Assembly (NCBI RefSeq): GCF_017916325.1
Contig: NC_090170.1
Span: forward strand, 276,501-340,500
Reading direction: 5' to 3'
Source: Leishmania martiniquensis
Lineage: Eukaryota > Euglenozoa > Kinetoplastea > Trypanosomatida > Trypanosomatidae
Length of the DNA stretch: 64,000 nt
A program made the position numbers and the translations under genes. Of this stretch, positions 61,020 to 64,000 are shown piece after piece. Every line of letters starts with the position of its first letter. Position 1 is the stretch's first letter. The notes under the pieces were generated by a model. The model saw only the letters and a program-made list of their open reading frames with translations. It was not told the origin of the DNA and ran no database searches.

Positions 61020-64000
61020 ATGTCAGACGCGGCTAAATCATCTGTTGAGCCTGCAGAACCGGCTTGCTCGCATGCAGCGCCAGTGATACACACAAGAGTA
61101 AATGGCCAGGTACGTCACCCAGTCGGCAGTGCCAAGTCGGAGCAGACGCCGATCCTGATGGTGGCGCTTCGATCCGAGACCCCACGTGTGGGGAGTCGGT
61201 CACCGCCCGCTCACGATGACACAGCGAATTTACCCGCTGCTGCAGCTGCCGTCCCCCATCGTCCTCCAAGCAGTTATGGTGTGGCAGTGAATCAGATGGC
61301 ACCCCTTGCATTGTCTCTGAGCAGCACTGCTGGCTCGTCTGTGTCTTTGCCACCATCACCGGTATTATTAGTGGCTCAAGGGGCTTGTACTCCTGCGACG
61401 GCACCGGCAACTCAAGCAGCTACAGCGGAGCCGCGGACTGTTTTGGGCGAGAAGGGGTGCAGCACGGCGCCTGCCGCATGGCAGCCGCGTACCAATTCTA
61501 CCGATGTGGCGGCAGTCGTCAACGACTTATCCGCCCCTGCGGTTGCGCAGCCGGGCGGCACCTTGAGCGTGATCACCGCCTTTCCCGGCACTGCCTCACC
61601 GTCTGCGGGCTTCGGTCCTGAAAATATCTCGCCTTCAGATCTCCCTCTACAGGCGGGGCTCGCAGCGTCTCGGGCGGCGATCCCGCTCGATGCGGAGGAA
61701 CTGAATTGCATCGCAGGGGACAAGCAGGGTGCAACTTGTGAGCCCCCATTCAGATCCGCTGGCAGACTGGTTGGCGCGCAACTAGACTCATGCTCGTCCA
61801 CGCTTGACAGAGAGCCAAGGATACTCTCATGGGAAGGTCCCACTGCTGTCTCGATGTCCAAGGCGCACGGCACGGGCTGCACACCCACCTCGACAAGCCG
61901 CAAGCATGCAGTTGACGCATGCGCGACGGAAGGCGGTGATGTCAAGGGTCCGTTTCATGGCGCCACCGATCCGGGCACGCACTCGCCAGATGTGGTCAGG
62001 CCCCTCACGCAGGTGCATCTCGAGCCGCGAGGCTTCGACCAAGAAGAAGGTGGCCTGGGCAGCGAGATCAGAGGTGCGGTGCTCAATAAAGATGTCTCAT
62101 ACGTGGATCCCTCCAATATCGACTTTTCCGTCAGCGCTGTCGAAAATAACAGAGTGAAGCGCACCCCGATGGCGCTCGGCAGAAGCATCAGCCGTGACTT
62201 CTCCGCCCCCAGTCCTCGCTCCAGGCAGCCTTCGGCATCCCTGCCGCTCGTCGCAGGCGACGAGGAGACGTGTGAAATGGCCAAAGCCTACTGGCACAGT
62301 AGCTGGGCTGATCCGCAGCAAAGCAGCAGCGCCGCCCTCAACTGCACTTCCTCCACTGCAGGAGCTGCAGCCGATCACTCGAGAGAGGCGCCCTCGGTGC
62401 TGGAGCGGAGCGGCAACCTCAAGGGCGCCCTTGACGCGCCTGTCAGCACCATGCGCACCACCCTCTGTACGGCCAGCAGCGGTGAGGGCACTCGACCCTC
62501 ACCGACGCTCGGCTTATCTGGCTGTGGCAGCGCTGCAGCGGTGTCCATATCGTCGTCTAGGTCGCCTGCCGATGTTACATCATTCATGCCGCCGACCCCC
62601 TCCGCCGGTCGCAATGACAGTGAGGTGGAAGGGAAGGAGGGGAATTGCGAAACTTCTGCGCAATCAACGGACAGAAGAATCGAAAAGGAGCCGCAGGCGC
62701 AGCTCAGCAGCAACTGCAGCGTCCCGCGCGAATGCGATCACACGGGTGTGTCGCCACAACTACTGCGCGTCAACTCAAAAAATCGCAGCACGTCGGAGGA
62801 CCGCACCGATCATCTTGGCGGAGGCAAATCTTCTAGTCACACGCCAGTTGTCAGCGCGAGGTTGGCCACCACCTGCCTCAAGCCCGCCGCGGACGGCTAC
62901 GTCGACTTCTGCCGCAGCAATAGTAGTCTATCGGCGTCACCCGGAATGTCACGCGCCGAAGAAAGCGAAACGGGCTACCGACAGGCGAATGCAATGGCAA
63001 CAGAGCACAATGCGCGAGCCAGTGCCTCGTGCAACGCTGAGCGTGTCAGCAGCGGGAACGCCGACAGGCCCGCTGCACCGAGTGAGGTACAGCTCCCTCC
63101 TGACGCCCAGATCCCGCCCTATCCTCCTCTCCAGCCGGGCGCTTTGGCTGCGGAGGTGCTGAAGAGCGACACCTCAACAGCTCACGAGCTCCACAGAGCC
63201 TCCTCTCCGGGCATCTGGGCCGTGCAGTCGCCAGCCAGCACCGCGCCAAGACAAGGCCCAGAACCTCGCACCCATTCCCATCCGCCGTCGTCAGGTCATA
63301 GCGCCAGTAGCTCACTCAATGAGAACGGGAAGCTCGTGCACGGCGCCACAGCAGCAAGATGCTCACCTGGTGCTGCTGCGACGGTCACTGCCGTGAGAAC
63401 CAAGTGGAGCACGGGCTCACCCTCCATGTCTTCCTGCACGCACCGCGGCCCAAACGAGGAAGGCACAGGCGGAGATGTCAGCGGCGCCGCGACGGGGCCG
63501 GCCCTCGTCTCGGTCACTTCGACAACGCTGCCGCTTCAGCCAGAGGTGGGCCTGAACTACGACAAAGCTCCCGGGCTGCCCATGGAGCCGTTCTGCATAG
63601 CCCCCATCCTTCCTAACTCAACCTCAGGCCGCACGACTGTCACAACCGTCGCCGGCACTGTGGGTGGAAGCGTTGCGAGTACGAGGAGCAGCAATGGAAG
63701 TGATGGCCTCTGCTCCCCACTGCCATTGTCCGTGGAGCAGCAGGCGTACGTGGACGCGTTGCCCGCCGACGCCGCGACCTGTCTGCCTCTCATCGGGTTT
63801 GGTGCGCAAGACGCAGTCGGCGCCCGCGCCCGGCTTGCCCCGCACCCCGGCACCGTCACCGCAAACGGCGAGCTGTCAGACTCTACTGCCGCACGCGTGC
63901 TGTCAGGCGGGTCGCTGATCAGCTCCAAGGCGACGACGGCGGGGAATAGCAGCTGGTCGATTCCTGGCGCCGCAGAGCAGCATTTGCAGTGGCTCTCAGC
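61020..64000 (+). CDS. N-terminal part of a large disordered protein (3' end outside window)
   Basis: From the ATG at 61020 the frame stays open for 993 complete codons to the window end, with no stop codon. Upstream the same frame closes at a TGA at 60831-60833, and 61020 is its first ATG. It begins MSDAAKSSVEPAEPACSHAA. The protein is rich in Ser, Ala, Thr, Pro and Gly throughout and looks disordered; no domain or membrane segment is visible in this part. A more ordered patch is AVLNKDVSYVDPSNIDFSVS (about 62078-62137). Open frames at 62194-63162 and on the other strand are shadows of this gene. A folded domain, if any, would lie beyond the window. Confidence 0.8.
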   Translation, partial: MSDAAKSSVEPAEPACSHAAPVIHTRVNGQVRHPVGSAKSEQTPILMVALRSETPRVGSRSPPAHDDTANLPAAAAAVPHRPPSSYGVAVNQMAPLALSLSSTAGSSVSLPPSPVLLVAQGACTPATAPATQAATAEPRTVLGEKGCSTAPAAWQPRTNSTDVAAVVNDLSAPAVAQPGGTLSVITAFPGTASPSAGFGPENISPSDLPLQAGLAASRAAIPLDAEELNCIAGDKQGATCEPPFRSAGRLVGAQLDSCSSTLDREPRILSWEGPTAVSMSKAHGTGCTPTSTSRKHAVDACATEGGDVKGPFHGATDPGTHSPDVVRPLTQVHLEPRGFDQEEGGLGSEIRGAVLNKDVSYVDPSNIDFSVSAVENNRVKRTPMALGRSISRDFSAPSPRSRQPSASLPLVAGDEETCEMAKAYWHSSWADPQQSSSAALNCTSSTAGAAADHSREAPSVLERSGNLKGALDAPVSTMRTTLCTASSGEGTRPSPTLGLSGCGSAAAVSISSSRSPADVTSFMPPTPSAGRNDSEVEGKEGNCETSAQSTDRRIEKEPQAQLSSNCSVPRECDHTGVSPQLLRVNSKNRSTSEDRTDHLGGGKSSSHTPVVSARLATTCLKPAADGYVDFCRSNSSLSASPGMSRAEESETGYRQANAMATEHNARASASCNAERVSSGNADRPAAPSEVQLPPDAQIPPYPPLQPGALAAEVLKSDTSTAHELHRASSPGIWAVQSPASTAPRQGPEPRTHSHPPSSGHSASSSLNENGKLVHGATAARCSPGAAATVTAVRTKWSTGSPSMSSCTHRGPNEEGTGGDVSGAATGPALVSVTSTTLPLQPEVGLNYDKAPGLPMEPFCIAPILPNSTSGRTTVTTVAGTVGGSVASTRSSNGSDGLCSPLPLSVEQQAYVDALPADAATCLPLIGFGAQDAVGARARLAPHPGTVTANGELSDSTAARVLSGGSLISSKATTAGNSSWSIPGAAEQHLQWLS

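Noticed and set aside
62194..63162. 322-residue open frame
   Set aside because: It is in a different phase from the 2981-base open frame that covers it, and is Arg/Pro rich as expected of a GC-rich shadow.

Overview
This is nuclear DNA of a trypanosomatid, most likely a Leishmania species. The evidence is a GC-rich sequence, intronless genes all on one strand, long pyrimidine tracts followed by an AG just upstream of start codons (spliced-leader acceptors), and two copies of a SIDER2-like retroposon. The proteins are trypanosomatid in character: the 11S proteasome activator PA26, a very large UTP20, and long Ser/Ala-rich disordered proteins. Every supported gene is on the + strand, so the window looks like part of one polycistronic unit. 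I see no strand switch, tRNA, rRNA or CRISPR array.

Layout. 1-790: C-terminal end of an unrecognised gene. 1610-14167: giant UTP20/DRIM ribosome-biogenesis HEAT protein. 15711-20279: disordered unknown. 20867-22969: TPR protein with a mitochondrial-type N-terminus. 23573-24397: V-ATPase subunit D. 24744-25075: SIDER2 copy 1. 25969-27555: endonuclease/exonuclease/phosphatase-fold protein with a C-terminal membrane segment. 28201-29754: membrane-anchored protein resembling the peroxin PEX3. 30343-32439: SET-domain protein with a C-terminal membrane segment. 33295-33780: degenerate reverse-transcriptase remnant in a 3.6 kb gene-free stretch. 36065-38590: FHA-like protein. 39166-39858: PA26. 41607-43076: AMPK gamma-type CBS protein. 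44310-44586: SIDER2 copy 2. 44754-46349: KsgA/TFB1M-type rRNA adenine dimethyltransferase. 47608-49926: coiled-coil protein. 50951-52549: decayed actin-like (ARP) gene. 54471-57575: disordered protein with a duplicated 16-residue motif. 57576-61019: gene-free, with a possible decayed gene near 59.3-60.2 kb. 61020-64000: an open frame running off the window end.

The neighbours do not form a functional pathway; this is normal for trypanosomatids, where expression is set after transcription by 3'UTRs and trans-splicing. The points most worth a second look are the ARP pseudogene, the degenerate retroelement, the PEX3-like candidate, the altered CBS4 site of the AMPK gamma protein, and a splice-site layout that could give two forms of the TPR protein.
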